The notes: generated by a model from the letters alone, not told the origin. 64,000 nucleotides of DNA from Streptomyces sp. NBC_01750 (GCF_035918095.1 NZ_CP109137.1:2916001-2980000); one strand, 5' to 3'. Counted from the stretch's first letter, positions 35,438 to 44,372 are shown. Made by a program: numbers and translations.

Positions 35438-35641
35438 TCAGGCGCTCGGGTCCACCGTGGCCTGGTGTGCCTCGGCGAGGTGTTCCTCGGCTTTGAGCCA
35501 GGGCAGGAACTGCGCCCCTTTGCGCCAGCCGCAGGTGTTACAGGTCAGCGTCCGCTGCATGCCCGATTTCTGTACGTGCACGACATGCTCGCGGCCGTGC
35601 TGATCCCATCTGCTGACCTTGCTTGTGGTCATGGACGGCAT
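35438..35641 (-). CDS. Small protein with a C2H2-like zinc motif
   Basis: 67 aa. It contains CNTCGW and HLAEAH, giving C-x2-C-x18-H-x4-H, close to a zinc-finger pattern. The N-terminal half has WDQHGREHVVHVQKSG. ATG 35641 has AGGAGG four bases upstream; ATG 35632 is an alternative. No known function is recognised; it is a single gene between two minus-strand transcription units. Confidence 0.72.
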   Translation of the reverse strand: MPSMTTSKVSRWDQHGREHVVHVQKSGMQRTLTCNTCGWRKGAQFLPWLKAEEHLAEAHQATVDPSA

Positions 35642-35739
35642 CGGTCCTCCTGGTGACGAGTGCGCCCAGTGTGCAGCAGGTTCAACATCAACAGCAGCAC
35701 CTTGTCGCGCTGTTGTCCCATACGTCCCGCTCCGTGCGC

Positions 35740-36387
35740 TCAGGCGCCACCTTCCAGGAAGCGAAGTACCGCCAGCACCCTGCGGTGATCCGCGCCGGCG
35801 CGCTCCAGGCCGAGCTTGGCGAGGATGCTGTTGATGTGTTTCGCGACGGCGCTTTCGCTGATCACCAGCCGATCTGCGATTCCGGCGTTGGAGCGGCCCT
35901 CCGCCATCAGGGCGAGCACATCCCGTTCGCGCCCGGTCAGCCGTTCCAGCGGATCGCTCTGCCGCCGCACCAGGAGCTGTGCGACGACCTGCGGGTCGAG
36001 GGCGGTTCCGCCGTCGGCGACCCGTCGCAGCACTTCGATGAACTCCTCGACGTCCGCGACCCGTTGTTTGAGCAGGTAGCCGATGCCGCTGGTGTTGGCG
36101 GCTATGAGCTCGGCGGCGTACCGCTCCTCCACGTACTGCGACAGCATCAGGACGGCGGTGTCCGGCCACCGCTGTCTGAGCTGGAGTGCGGCCCGTACGC
36201 CTTCGTCGGTGAAGCCGGGCGGCATCCGGACGTCGACGACGGCCATGTCGGGCCGGTGTTCCTCGACCGCGGCCAACAGCCCTTCGGCGTCGCCGACTTC
36301 CGCGACAACCTCGAATCCGGCCATCTCAAGGACTTTGACGACGCCGACCCTGAGCAGGACGGAATCTTCGGCGATCACAGCGCGCAC
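35740..36387 (-). CDS. NarL/LuxR-type response regulator
   Basis: 215 aa. The receiver begins RAVIAEDSVLLRVGVVKVLE with the phospho-acceptor Asp in VVDVRMPPG, then the LuxR helix-turn-helix LTGRERDVLALMAEGRSNAGIADRLVISESAVAKHI. GTG 36387 keeps the first receiver strand and overlaps the kinase gene by 13 bases; GTG 36378 would overlap as GTGA but loses three residues. It is paired with the upstream kinase. Confidence 0.92.
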   Translation of the reverse strand: MRAVIAEDSVLLRVGVVKVLEMAGFEVVAEVGDAEGLLAAVEEHRPDMAVVDVRMPPGFTDEGVRAALQLRQRWPDTAVLMLSQYVEERYAAELIAANTSGIGYLLKQRVADVEEFIEVLRRVADGGTALDPQVVAQLLVRRQSDPLERLTGRERDVLALMAEGRSNAGIADRLVISESAVAKHINSILAKLGLERAGADHRRVLAVLRFLEGGA

Positions 36388-37610
36388 GGCAGCTCCACGG
36401 TCATGACGGTCGGGCCCCCGGTGGGGCTGCTCATCCGGAAGGTCCCGTCGACGGATCCCACACGTTGGGCGAGTCCTCTGAGACCGGTACCGCCGGCCGG
36501 ATCGGCGCCGCCCGCACCGTCGTCGGCGACGACCACCCGCAGTATCCCGCCCAGCCTGGACACGGTCACGTCGGCGCGGGTCGCGTGCGCGTGCTTGGCG
36601 ATGTTGGTGAGAGCCTCGGAGGCGACGAAGTAGGCGACCGCTTCGACGGCGGGTGCGGCTCGCCGCGGCAGGTCGACCTGTAGCCGTACGGGCAGTGGCG
36701 CGCGGGCGGCAAGGCCGGAGAGGGCTGCGTCGAGGCCGAGTTCGTCGAGTACGGACGGGTGGAGGCCGCGTACGAGATGGCTGAGTTCCTCGATCGACTC
36801 CTTGGCTTCGCGGTGTGCGTCGTCGATCACCTGCCGCACCTCGGGCGGCAGGTCCTTGAGTGTCACTTTGGCGATCCCGAGGTTCAGTGCGAGTGATACG
36901 AGCCGTTGCTGGGCGCCGTCGTGGAGATCGCGTTCGATGCGGCGGCGTTCGGCGTGGGCGGCGTCGACCGCTCCGGCCCGGCTTTCGGTGAGGTCTTCGA
37001 CGCGCTGCTCGAGTTCCGCGGCCCGGGTGTCCTTGAGGAGGGCGGGGGCGATGCGGTTCTCCAGCCGTACCAGGGCTCCGGCGAGGCTCGGCACGGCGGC
37101 CAGTGCGACTACTCCGGCGGCCATGACGTAGGCGGCCTGGGTGGTGTAGCCGGGGTGGCCGATCCGCCAGTCCGCCGGCAGCAGCATGATCCAGGCGTAG
37201 ATGGTGGTGGCGGCCGCGCCGGCCACCAGGAGCGCGAGGACGAGCAGTTCGAGTATCCCGAGGCAGGGCCCGGCGAGGCAGTTGTACGCGAACTGCCGTC
37301 TCGCCACGGCGAACCGGAGCGGGGGCAGGTCCACGCCGCACAGTTCGCGGTGGCGCCATCGGTGGGCTTCCGTGAGGCCGAATCCGGCGATGGCGATCAG
37401 GGCGACGGGGACGGGAAGGATCACCGGGGCGTCGGAGGAGGTGCCGTTGAAAGTTGCGACGGCCAGCTTCGCGGCCCAGAGGAACAACGGTGCTGTGACG
37501 AGGTGCAGGAGCATCCCGGAGGCGATGAAGGACATGTCGCGCCGCAGCCGGGTGAGGGAGCGGCGGAGCCGGGGCGGGATGGTCATGATCAAACCGTATG
37601 TGGTGGGCAT
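36375..37610 (-). CDS. Two-component sensor histidine kinase (HisKA_3 type)
   Basis: 411 aa. Four to five membrane segments occupy residues 25-200 (MSFIASGMLLHLVTAPLFLW; VILPVPVALIAIAGF; GILELLVLALLVAGAAATTI; AAYVMAAGVVALAAVPSLAG). The phospho-acceptor His is in ERDLHDGAQQRLVSLAL and the ATPase G-boxes are VVVADDGAGG and GTGLRGLAQRV. The signal is unknown; there is almost no extracellular domain. ATG 37610 is preferred to 37586. A 24-bp inverted repeat lies 32 bases upstream. Confidence 0.92.
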   Translation of the reverse strand: MPTTYGLIMTIPPRLRRSLTRLRRDMSFIASGMLLHLVTAPLFLWAAKLAVATFNGTSSDAPVILPVPVALIAIAGFGLTEAHRWRHRELCGVDLPPLRFAVARRQFAYNCLAGPCLGILELLVLALLVAGAAATTIYAWIMLLPADWRIGHPGYTTQAAYVMAAGVVALAAVPSLAGALVRLENRIAPALLKDTRAAELEQRVEDLTESRAGAVDAAHAERRRIERDLHDGAQQRLVSLALNLGIAKVTLKDLPPEVRQVIDDAHREAKESIEELSHLVRGLHPSVLDELGLDAALSGLAARAPLPVRLQVDLPRRAAPAVEAVAYFVASEALTNIAKHAHATRADVTVSRLGGILRVVVADDGAGGADPAGGTGLRGLAQRVGSVDGTFRMSSPTGGPTVMTVELPCAL

Positions 37611-37641
37611 GTCCGGCCGCCATGAAGCCTGTTGCCGGTTC

Positions 37642-37665
37642 TGGGGTGCAACTGGTGCCACCCCA
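37642..37665 (-). promoter_or_regulatory. Inverted repeat upstream of the two-component operon
   Basis: tggggtg-n10-cacccca, 7-bp perfect arms, 32 bases before the kinase start and 99 bases before the divergent membrane-protein start. A plausible binding site for the response regulator acting on both genes. Confidence 0.4.
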
Positions 37666-37763
37666 AGTCGGCAAGCAGGGTTACTGACTGTGACCACACG
37701 GAACAGGAGTGTTGATCGCGAACCCGAAGGCCGGGTTCGTGACAGCCGAAAGAGGCTCGCTCC

Positions 37764-38231
37764 ATGGCTCTCATCGCCTTCAACTCCCCCGTCGATACCG
37801 CCCTGTTGCCCAGATGGAAGGGCCGGCTGCTGACCGGTGCGGGCCTGGCTCTGCTGCCGTGGACGGGGTTTCTGGCGGCGACGCTCCCGCCGGGCGAGGC
37901 GGCGGCGTGGGTGGCGCTGGATGCTCTGGAGGCTGCCTGTCTGCTGACGGCGGGCAGTCGGCTCGTACGGGGCGGAAGCGGCCACCGGGCGGCGGCGGCC
38001 GGCGCCGCGCTGCTGCTGGTGGCCGATGCCTGTGCGGACCTGCTGACGTCGGCTCCGGGCGCCGAGCTGGCGCAGGCGGCGGCGATGGCGGTGTGTGCGG
38101 AGCTGCCGCTGGCGGCCCTGTGCGTGGACCTTGCCGTACGGACGCATGCGGGGGCCGGCCGGGCTTCTGGCCCGGCCGGCCCCCGAAGGTCAGCGTGCGG
38201 TCAGCAGCCGAGCAGGCGGCTGCCCAGGTAG
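37764..38231 (+). CDS. Small membrane protein of unknown function
   Basis: 155 aa. Four hydrophobic stretches are visible ([79 protein letters not shown]). AGAGG precedes ATG 37764. The gene ends 31 bases inside the convergent glyS gene, and its last 25 codons run through the 15-bp glyS terminator hairpin, so the tail may be poorly conserved. No family recognised. Confidence 0.65.
   Translation: MALIAFNSPVDTALLPRWKGRLLTGAGLALLPWTGFLAATLPPGEAAAWVALDALEAACLLTAGSRLVRGGSGHRAAAAGAALLLVADACADLLTSAPGAELAQAAAMAVCAELPLAALCVDLAVRTHAGAGRASGPAGPRRSACGQQPSRRLPR
38150..38184 (-). terminator. glyS terminator lying inside the convergent gene
   Basis: A perfect 15-bp stem (38150-38164 with 38170-38184) and a TTCTG loop, 16 bases past the glyS stop. 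The same bases encode residues near 130-140 of the plus-strand membrane protein. Confidence 0.8.
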
Positions 38232-39583
38232 CCCTGGATCTGGTCCAGGGAAACGCGCTCCTGCTTCATGGTGTCGCGCTCGCGCACGGTGACCGCGTTG
38301 TCGTCGAGGGTGTCGAAGTCGACGGTGACGCAGTACGGCGTGCCGATCTCGTCCTGACGGCGGTAGCGGCGGCCGATGGCCCCGGCGTCGTCGAACTCGA
38401 TGTTCCAGTTCTTGCGCAGGTCGGTGGCGAGGCCCTTGGCCTTCGGCGACAGCTGCGGGTTGCGGGAGAGCGGCAGCACGGCGACCTTGACCGGTGCGAG
38501 GCGCGGGTCGAGGCGCATCACGGTGCGCTTCTCCAGGACGCCCTTGGCGTTGGGCGCCTCGTCCTCGTTGTACGCGTCGAGGAGGAACGCGAGCATGGCG
38601 CGGCCGACACCGGCGGCGGGCTCGATGACGTACGGCGTCCAGCGCTCGCCGGCTTCCTGGTCGAAGTACGACAGGTCGTGGCCGGAGGCCTTGGAGTGCG
38701 CGGAGAGGTCGAAGTCGGTGCGGTTGGCGACGCCCTCGAGCTCGCCCCACTCGCTGCCGCCGAAGCTGAAGCGGTACTCGATGTCGGCGGTGCGCTTGGA
38801 GTAGTGGGAGAGCTTCTCGGCCGGGTGCTCGTACCAGCGCATGTTCTCCTCACGGAGACCAAGGTCGCGGTACCAGTTCCAGCGCTGCTCCATCCAGTAT
38901 TCCTGCCACTGCTCGTCCTCGCCGGGCTTGACGAAGAACTCCATCTCCATCTGCTCGAACTCGCGGGTGCGGAAGATGAAGTTGCCGGGAGTGATCTCGT
39001 TCCGGAAGGACTTGCCCATCTGCGCGATGCCGAACGGCGGCTTCTTGCGCGAGGTCTGCTGCACCTGGCCGAAGTTGGTGAAGATGCCCTGCGCGGTTTC
39101 GGGGCGCAGGTAAGCGACCGAGCCGGAGTCCTGCGTCGGGCCGAGGTGCGTGGAGAGCAGGCCGGAGAAGCTCTTGGGCTCGGTGAAGGTGCCCTTGTTG
39201 CCGCAGTTGGGGCAGTTGAGGTCGGCGAGCCCGTGTTCGGGGACCTTGCCGTGCTTCTCCTCGTACGCCTCTTCCAGATGGTCCGCGCGGAAGCGCTTGT
39301 GACAGGAGGTGCACTCGGTGAGCGGGTCGGTGAAGGTGGCGACGTGACCGGACGCCTCCCAGACCTCGCTGGCCAGGATCACCGACGAGTCGATACCGAC
39401 GACGTCCTCGCGCGAGGTGACCATGTAGCGCCACCACTGGCGCTTGATGTTCTCCTTCAGCTCGACACCCAGCGGTCCGTAGTCCCAGGCGGCACGCTGA
39501 CCGCCGTAGATCTCGCTGCACGGGTAGACGAAGCCACGGCGCTTGCTCAGGTTGACGATGGTGTCGATCTTGTCGGCGGCCAC
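38201..39583 (-). CDS. glyS: Glycyl-tRNA synthetase (alpha2 type)
   Basis: 460 aa, single-chain class II enzyme. [12 protein letters not shown] and [12 protein letters not shown] are at the N-terminus. A zinc-type insertion has CTSCHKRF and CPNCGNKG. Motif 2 is [25 protein letters not shown] (two overlapping parts), motif 3 [14 protein letters not shown], and an anticodon-binding domain follows from about residue 360. It charges tRNA-Gly. GTG 39583 starts the protein. No T-box leader was seen in the 144 bases to znuA. Confidence 0.97.
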   Translation of the reverse strand: MAADKIDTIVNLSKRRGFVYPCSEIYGGQRAAWDYGPLGVELKENIKRQWWRYMVTSREDVVGIDSSVILASEVWEASGHVATFTDPLTECTSCHKRFRADHLEEAYEEKHGKVPEHGLADLNCPNCGNKGTFTEPKSFSGLLSTHLGPTQDSGSVAYLRPETAQGIFTNFGQVQQTSRKKPPFGIAQMGKSFRNEITPGNFIFRTREFEQMEMEFFVKPGEDEQWQEYWMEQRWNWYRDLGLREENMRWYEHPAEKLSHYSKRTADIEYRFSFGGSEWGELEGVANRTDFDLSAHSKASGHDLSYFDQEAGERWTPYVIEPAAGVGRAMLAFLLDAYNEDEAPNAKGVLEKRTVMRLDPRLAPVKVAVLPLSRNPQLSPKAKGLATDLRKNWNIEFDDAGAIGRRYRRQDEIGTPYCVTVDFDTLDDNAVTVRERDTMKQERVSLDQIQGYLGSRLLGC

Positions 39584-39690
39584 GGTGCTCTCTTCATTAC
39601 GACGACGACGAACGGCGAATGCTTCAGGTTACCGGCGGCCGCACCCCCCGGATCAAATCGGATCCGGGTAAGGGGAGCTCAGCAGCTTTG

Positions 39691-39728
39691 TTGACAATCG
39701 TTTCCAGTTTTGTTGAAAATGACTGTCA
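39691..39728 (+). promoter_or_regulatory. znuA promoter with two Zur boxes
   Basis: Two 15-mers lie 22 bases apart: tgacaatcgtttcca (39692-39706, 11 of 15 to the TGAAAATGATTTTCA-type consensus) and tgaaaatgactgtca (39714-39728, closer match). They cover a consensus -35 TTGACA (39691-39696) and a -10 GAAAAT (39715-39720) with 18-base spacing. The predicted start falls on or next to the A of ATG 39728, so the message looks leaderless and Zur would block polymerase directly. Confidence 0.8.
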
Positions 39729-40699
39729 TGAACGTACGCCGCCTCATACCCGCCACCGCTGCTGCCGGAGCCGTCGCCCTCGGCCTCATCGCCGTCTCCG
39801 CCTGCTCCACCTCCAATGCCGCCGACGGCAGCAGCGGCGGCAAACTGAAGGTGGTGGCGTCGTTCTATCCGATGCAGTACCTCGCCGAGGAGATCGGCGG
39901 CGACCATGTCTCAGTCTCCACCCTCACCAAGCCGGGCGTCGAGCCGCACGACCTGGAGCTGGGGCCCCGCCAGACCGCCGAGCTGAACGAGGCGGGCTGC
40001 ATCCTCTACCTCAAGGGCCTCCAGCCCGCCGTCGACAAGGCCATCGCCCAGTCCGAGGCGAAGAACAAGGTCGACGCGGCCACTCTCACCAAGCTCGAGC
40101 ACCACGGCACCGAGGGCGGCCACAGCCATGAGGGCGAAGCGGCCGGCCACGACGAGCACGGGCATGAGGGCGAGGCGGGCGCCGACCCCCACATCTGGCT
40201 CGACCCGGTGAAATACGCCGAGGTCGCCAAGGGGGTCGGAAAGTCCCTCGAGAAGGCCGACCCCGACCACGCCGCGGACTACCGGAAGAACACCGACGCG
40301 CTCGTCACCAGGCTCGGCGGGCTGAACACGACGTACGAGCAGGGCCTGAAGAACACCGCCACCAAGACCTTCATCACCACCCACGCCGCCTTCGGCTACC
40401 TCGCCGAGCGCTACGGCCTGGACCAGGAGGGCATCGCGGGCATCGACCCCGAGTCCGAGCCCAGCCCGGCCCGTATCAAGGACCTCCAGGCCATCGCGAA
40501 GAAGGACAAGGTCACCACCGTCTTCTTCGAGACGCTCGCCAGCGACAAGACCGCCAAGACCCTCGCCAAGGACGCCGGACTGAAGACGGACGTCCTCGAC
40601 CCGCTCGAAGGAATTACGGACAAGTCCAAGGGCGCCGACTACATCGAAGTGATGCAGTCCAACCTCGCCGCGCTGCAGAAAGCTCTCGGCGCGAAGTGA
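39728..40699 (+). CDS. znuA: Zinc ABC transporter substrate-binding lipoprotein
   Basis: 323 aa. The lipobox is AVSAC-S. Zinc ligands are visible in GVEPHDLEL, DPHIWLDPV, THAAFGYL and the C-terminal acidic region, and a His/Glu/Asp-rich loop runs over residues 125-160 (HHGTEGGHSHEGEAAGHDEH). It captures Zn2+ outside the membrane and passes it to ZnuB. ATG 39728 abuts the second Zur box; ATG 39719 would add three residues. First gene of znuA-znuC-znuB-zur. Confidence 0.96.
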   Translation: MNVRRLIPATAAAGAVALGLIAVSACSTSNAADGSSGGKLKVVASFYPMQYLAEEIGGDHVSVSTLTKPGVEPHDLELGPRQTAELNEAGCILYLKGLQPAVDKAIAQSEAKNKVDAATLTKLEHHGTEGGHSHEGEAAGHDEHGHEGEAGADPHIWLDPVKYAEVAKGVGKSLEKADPDHAADYRKNTDALVTRLGGLNTTYEQGLKNTATKTFITTHAAFGYLAERYGLDQEGIAGIDPESEPSPARIKDLQAIAKKDKVTTVFFETLASDKTAKTLAKDAGLKTDVLDPLEGITDKSKGADYIEVMQSNLAALQKALGAK

Positions 40700-40734
40700 T
40701 ATCGATCGGTACGCACACACCGGAGGCCCGAGAC

Positions 40735-41493
40735 ATGGAGCCCGTCATATCCGTCCGCGGGGCCCAGGCCACGCTCGGCTCGCGCCCGGTACTGCGCGGC
40801 ATCGACCTCACCGTCCAGCGCGGTGAGGTGGTCGCCCTGCTCGGTGCCAACGGCTCGGGGAAGTCGACGGCCGTGCGTTCCGTGATCGGCCAAGTGCCGC
40901 TCACCGGCGGCGAGATCGCCCTGTTCGGCACGGAACTGCGCCGATTCCGCGAGTGGGCGCGCATCGGTTACGTACCGCAGCGCACGACCGCCGCGAGCGG
41001 TGTGCCCGCGACGGTGCGCGAAGTCGTCTCCTCGGGCCGGCTGTCGCGTACGAGGCTGGGCCGGCAGTCCCGCGCGGACCGGGCCGCCGTCGAGCGCGCC
41101 ATCGAGCTCGTCGGGCTCACCGACCGCGCCAAGGACTCCGTGAACGCGCTCTCCGGCGGCCAGCACCAGCGGGTCCTCATAGCCCGCGCGCTCGCCTCCG
41201 AGCCCGAACTGCTGATCATGGACGAGCCGATGGCGGGCGTCGACCTGGGCAGCCAGGAGATCCTCGCCGGAACACTGCGCGAGCAGGTCGCGGCCGGGAC
41301 GACAGTCCTGCTGGTCCTGCACGAGCTCGGACCGCTGGAGCCCCTGATCGACCGCGCGGTGGTGCTGCGCGACGGCTGTGTGGTCCATGACGGGCCGCCG
41401 CCGAAGGCCGTGGGCCAGCATGCGCTGCCCGGCCATGACCACGTACATCCGCATGCGGCCGACGAGCCGCTCCGCACGGGACTGCTGACCTGA
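40735..41493 (+). CDS. znuC: Zinc ABC transporter ATP-binding protein
   Basis: 252 aa. Walker A GANGSGKST, signature ALSGGQHQRVLIARAL, Walker B LLIMDEPMAGVD, H-loop LLVLHELG. ATG 40735 has GGAGG eight bases upstream; a GTG at 40696 overlapping the znuA stop is in frame but lacks a site. The last 30 residues are His-rich (GQHALPGHDHVHPHAADEP), perhaps a zinc sensor or buffer. Confidence 0.96.
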   Translation: MEPVISVRGAQATLGSRPVLRGIDLTVQRGEVVALLGANGSGKSTAVRSVIGQVPLTGGEIALFGTELRRFREWARIGYVPQRTTAASGVPATVREVVSSGRLSRTRLGRQSRADRAAVERAIELVGLTDRAKDSVNALSGGQHQRVLIARALASEPELLIMDEPMAGVDLGSQEILAGTLREQVAAGTTVLLVLHELGPLEPLIDRAVVLRDGCVVHDGPPPKAVGQHALPGHDHVHPHAADEPLRTGLLT

Positions 41494-41495
41494 TC

Positions 41496-42389
41496 ATGGA
41501 AATCCTCGAGACTGCTTTCATGCAGCGGGCGCTCATCGCGGCCGTACTGGTCGGCATCACCGCCCCCGCCATCGGCATCTATCTGGTGCAGCGCCGCCAG
41601 GCGCTGCTGGGCGACGGCATCGGCCATGTCGCGATGACCGGTGTCGGCCTCGGCTTCCTGCTGTCGACCAACCCGATCTGGATGGCGACGCTCGTCTCGA
41701 TCGTCGGCGCGGTCACGATGGAGCTGATCCGGGCGTACGGACGCACGCGCGGCGATATCGCGCTGGCGATGCTCTTCTACGGCGGTATGGCCGGCGGTGT
41801 GCTGCTGATCAACCTCTCGGACAGCGGCTCCACGGCCAATCTCAGCTCGTTCCTGTTCGGCTCGCTCTCCACCGTTTCCGACGCGGACCTCACCGCGATC
41901 CTGCTGCTGGCCGCCTTTGTGGTGCTGGTCTCGCTGGGGCTGCGCAGGCAACTGTTCGCGGTCAGCCAGGACGAGGAGTTCGCGCGGGTCACCGGTCTGC
42001 CGGTGCGCGCGCTGAATCTGCTGATCGCGGTGACCGCGGCGGTCACCGTCAGTGTGGCGATGCGGGTGGTCGGGCTGCTGCTGGTCAGCGCGCTGATGGT
42101 GGTGCCGGTGGCCGCGGCGCAGCAGATTTCACGGTCCTTCAGGGCCACGTTCGCGCTGGCGGTGGGGATCGGCGTGACGGTCACGCTGGCCGGAACGACC
42201 ACCTCCTACTACCAGGATGTGCCGCCGGGCGCGACGATCGTGCTGCTCGCCATCGGCATCTTCGTGGTGCTGACCGCGCTCGCCGCGCCCCTGGCGAGGC
42301 GGCGCGCGCGCACACTGGAGGCGAGCGGGGCGGAGTGCACCGCGGACATGCCGCACACGCGACGTCCGAGCGACGACGTCAAGGTCTGA
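41496..42389 (+). CDS. znuB: Zinc ABC transporter permease
   Basis: 297 aa, seven to eight membrane segments of the ABC-3 family (LVGITAPAIGIYLVQRRQALLGDGIGHVAMTGVG, in two parts; YGGMAGGVLLINLSD; MRVVGLLLVSALMVVPVAAA). Only two bases separate it from the znuC stop. It forms the channel for Zn2+ import. The C-terminal 30 residues are cytoplasmic and polar. Confidence 0.95.
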   Translation: MEILETAFMQRALIAAVLVGITAPAIGIYLVQRRQALLGDGIGHVAMTGVGLGFLLSTNPIWMATLVSIVGAVTMELIRAYGRTRGDIALAMLFYGGMAGGVLLINLSDSGSTANLSSFLFGSLSTVSDADLTAILLLAAFVVLVSLGLRRQLFAVSQDEEFARVTGLPVRALNLLIAVTAAVTVSVAMRVVGLLLVSALMVVPVAAAQQISRSFRATFALAVGIGVTVTLAGTTTSYYQDVPPGATIVLLAIGIFVVLTALAAPLARRRARTLEASGAECTADMPHTRRPSDDVKV

Positions 42390-42444
42390 GCCCAGGCCTG
42401 GCAGAATGGCCCGACATATGTGCGGGCGAAGCGAGGAGGCACCT

Positions 42445-42882
42445 GTGGCGACGGCGCCAACCGGCGGAAATGCAGCCCCAGTGCGGGGCCGGTCGACCCG
42501 GCAGCGGGCCGCGGTGGCGGCGGCGCTCGACGAGGTGGACGAGTTCCGCAGCGCGCAGGAGCTGCATGACATGCTCAAGCACCGCGGCGACTCGGTGGGC
42601 CTGACGACGGTCTACCGCACGCTGCAGTCGCTCGCGGACGCGGGCGAGGTGGACGTGCTGCGCACCTCCGAGGGCGAATCGGTGTACCGGCGCTGCTCGA
42701 CCGACGACCACCATCACCATCTGGTGTGCCGGGTCTGCGGAAAGGCGGTCGAGGTCGAGGGACCCGCGGTGGAGCAGTGGGCGGAGATGATCGCGGCGCA
42801 GCACGGCTATGTGAACGTGGCGCACACGGTGGAGATCTTCGGTACGTGCGTGGAGTGCGCGAGCTCCTCGGCGGAGGGCTGA
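42445..42882 (+). CDS. zur: Zinc uptake regulator Zur (Fur family)
   Basis: 145 aa. Winged helix RSTRQRAAVAAALDEVDEFRSAQELHDML and TVYRTLQSLADAGEVDVL; metal sites in HHHHLVCRVCGKAVEVEG and TCVECASS (two CxxC pairs for structural zinc). GTG 42445 has GAGGAGG five bases upstream. It represses zinc uptake and other genes when zinc is abundant, and as the last gene of its own regulon it should be autorepressed. Confidence 0.95.
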   Translation: MATAPTGGNAAPVRGRSTRQRAAVAAALDEVDEFRSAQELHDMLKHRGDSVGLTTVYRTLQSLADAGEVDVLRTSEGESVYRRCSTDDHHHHLVCRVCGKAVEVEGPAVEQWAEMIAAQHGYVNVAHTVEIFGTCVECASSSAEG

Positions 42883-43146
42883 CCGGACAACGGCGCGCGC
42901 CCTGGGGCGGCGCCCCCGCGATGTGATGGGTTGCCCGTCCCGGGGTGCCCGTCTCCGGCTTGCCGGTCCTCGGTCCTTGGTCCTTGGGGTGCGGGCCCAC
43001 GGGTGCCGTCTCCCCCGAGCGCCCCGTCCCCGGAGTGCGGGCGCGTGGCGCCCGGACGCGCCCGGAGCCGAGCGCGCACCGTTGGGGCCGCTCCGGGGCT
43101 CGTGTCCTGGACTGCTTTCCTCACCGCGCTTCGCGCGAGCTTCGAC

Positions 43147-43201
43147 GCTTTACGTCCAGAACACGACCGCTGCGCGTCCCCCTGCCAGGGACGGGCCAGG
43201 G
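43147..43201. repeat. 55-bp direct repeat, copy A
   Basis: Begins gctttacgtccagaacacga and contains cgtccc-n7-gggacg, a 6-bp hairpin. It differs from copy B (43253-43307) at one base, and the copies start 106 bases apart. Bases 43154-43166 can pair with 43100-43112 (12 of 13). Confidence 0.95.
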
Positions 43202-43252
43202 GCACCCGGCCTGCCGCGCAAAGCTCACGCGGCATGCCCTCGGGCCGTCCCA

Positions 43253-43307
43253 GCTTTACGTCCAGAACACGACCCCTGCGCGTCCCCCTGCCAGGGACGG
43301 GCCAGGG
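43253..43307. repeat. 55-bp direct repeat, copy B
   Basis: Same sequence as copy A with a single G-to-C change (gaccgctg to gacccctg). It carries the same 13-base segment complementary to 43100-43112, so the two copies could compete for that partner. Confidence 0.95.
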
Positions 43308-43424
43308 CTCCTCGGGTGCCCGTCGGCGTTGGGGCTTTGCCCCCGGGTTTCGCGGTACGAGCCGCCGGCTCCGGGGGCATGGCCCCGCGCCTGCGCTCTG
43401 CGGCGCGAAGCTGCCGCTCCGGGC

Positions 43425-43490
43425 ACGTGGGGGCGTCAGCCCCCACGTACCCCTCCCACCACCCAGGGGGCCTGGGGGCACCGCCCCCAG
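43425..43490 (-). terminator. Two hairpins downstream of uppS
   Basis: acgtgggggc-gtca-gcccccacgt (43425-43448, 10-bp stem) and ctgggggc-acc-gcccccag (43472-43490, 8-bp stem), 37 to 102 bases past the uppS stop. They resemble common Streptomyces intergenic hairpins. Confidence 0.65.
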
Positions 43491-43526
43491 TTTCGGGAAG
43501 GGGCGGGGTGGGGGAAATCCCCCCGC

Positions 43527-44372
43527 TCACGCAGACGTGCCCTCGGGCCGCCCCCGCATCGCCTCGAGCTCCTCGTTCGGGATCGCGCCGCCGAAACGGC
43601 GGTCGCGCTGCGCGTACTCCAGGCAGGCACGCCACAGGTCGCGGCGGTCGAAGTCCGGCCACAGCACGTCCTGGAACACCATCTCGGCGTAACTGCTCTG
43701 CCAGATCAGGTAGTTGGAGGTGCGCTGCTCGCCGCTCGGGCGCAGGAACAGGTCCACGTCCGGCATGTCCGGGTAGTACAGGTACTTGGCGAAGGTCTTC
43801 TCGTTGACCTTGGACGGGTCCAGCCTGCCCGCGGCCACATCGCGCGCGATGGCCTGCGCCGCGTCCGCGACCTCCGCGCGGCCACCGTAGTTGACGCAGA
43901 AGTACAGCGTCATGGCGTCGTTGTCCTTGGTCTGCTCCTGGGCGACCTGGAGCTCCTGGACGACCGACTTCCACATCTTCGGCATCCGGCCGACCCAGCG
44001 GATACGGATGCCGAGTTCGTCCATCTCGTCGCGGCGGCGCCGGATGACGTCCCGGTTGAAGTTCATCAGGAAGCGCACCTCGTCGGGCGAGCGCTTCCAG
44101 TTCTCGGTGGAGAAGGCGTACAGAGAGAGGTTCTTGACGCCCATCTCGATGCAGCCCTTGAGTACGTCGAGGACGACGGCCTCGCCGACCTTGTGCCCCT
44201 CGGTGCGCGGCAGCCCGCGCTCCTTGGCCCAGCGGCCGTTGCCGTCCATGACACATGCCACATGGTTCGGCACCAGCTCGCCCGGGATCTTCGGCGGGCG
44301 GGCGCCGGAGGGGTGCGGCTCGGGGACCTTGTAGTCGCGGCGGGACCGGCCCAGGATTCCGCGTCGTGCCAT
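43527..44372 (-). CDS. uppS: Isoprenyl (polyprenyl) diphosphate synthase, cis type
   Basis: 281 aa. Signature [17 protein letters not shown] with the catalytic Asp, [25 protein letters not shown] and [16 protein letters not shown]. It adds isoprene units to make undecaprenyl or a similar lipid carrier diphosphate for cell-wall synthesis. ATG 44372 has AGGAGA ten bases upstream. It follows recO by 14 bases, so they form an operon. Product chain length cannot be judged from sequence. Confidence 0.95.
   Translation of the reverse strand: MARRGILGRSRRDYKVPEPHPSGARPPKIPGELVPNHVACVMDGNGRWAKERGLPRTEGHKVGEAVVLDVLKGCIEMGVKNLSLYAFSTENWKRSPDEVRFLMNFNRDVIRRRRDEMDELGIRIRWVGRMPKMWKSVVQELQVAQEQTKDNDAMTLYFCVNYGGRAEVADAAQAIARDVAAGRLDPSKVNEKTFAKYLYYPDMPDVDLFLRPSGEQRTSNYLIWQSSYAEMVFQDVLWPDFDRRDLWRACLEYAQRDRRFGGAIPNEELEAMRGRPEGTSA

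Larger units (their letters stand above)
42883..43526. other. 644-bp repeat-rich spacer between zur and uppS
   Basis: No gene is supported: the open frames through it are repeats translated in several registers without a start site or family. From left to right it holds a segment ctcgtgtcctgga at 43100-43112, two 55-bp direct repeats (43147-43201 and 43253-43307), GC hairpins at 43425-43448 and 43472-43490, and the end of uppS. It may be a structured transcript or protein-binding array. Confidence 0.6.

Noticed and set aside
39584..39727. T-box or zinc riboswitch in the glyS-znuA spacer
   Set aside because: The spacer is only 144 bases and is explained by Zur boxes and a promoter. No T-box motif or structured leader is visible.
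43147..43307. Possible CRISPR or attachment site at the 55-bp repeats
   Set aside because: Only two copies exist, no cas, integrase or tRNA gene is near, and the intervening 51 bases resemble ordinary spacer.
42923..43807. Several overlapping open frames between zur and uppS
   Set aside because: They encode the repeats in different registers, lack start sites and run into uppS antisense.
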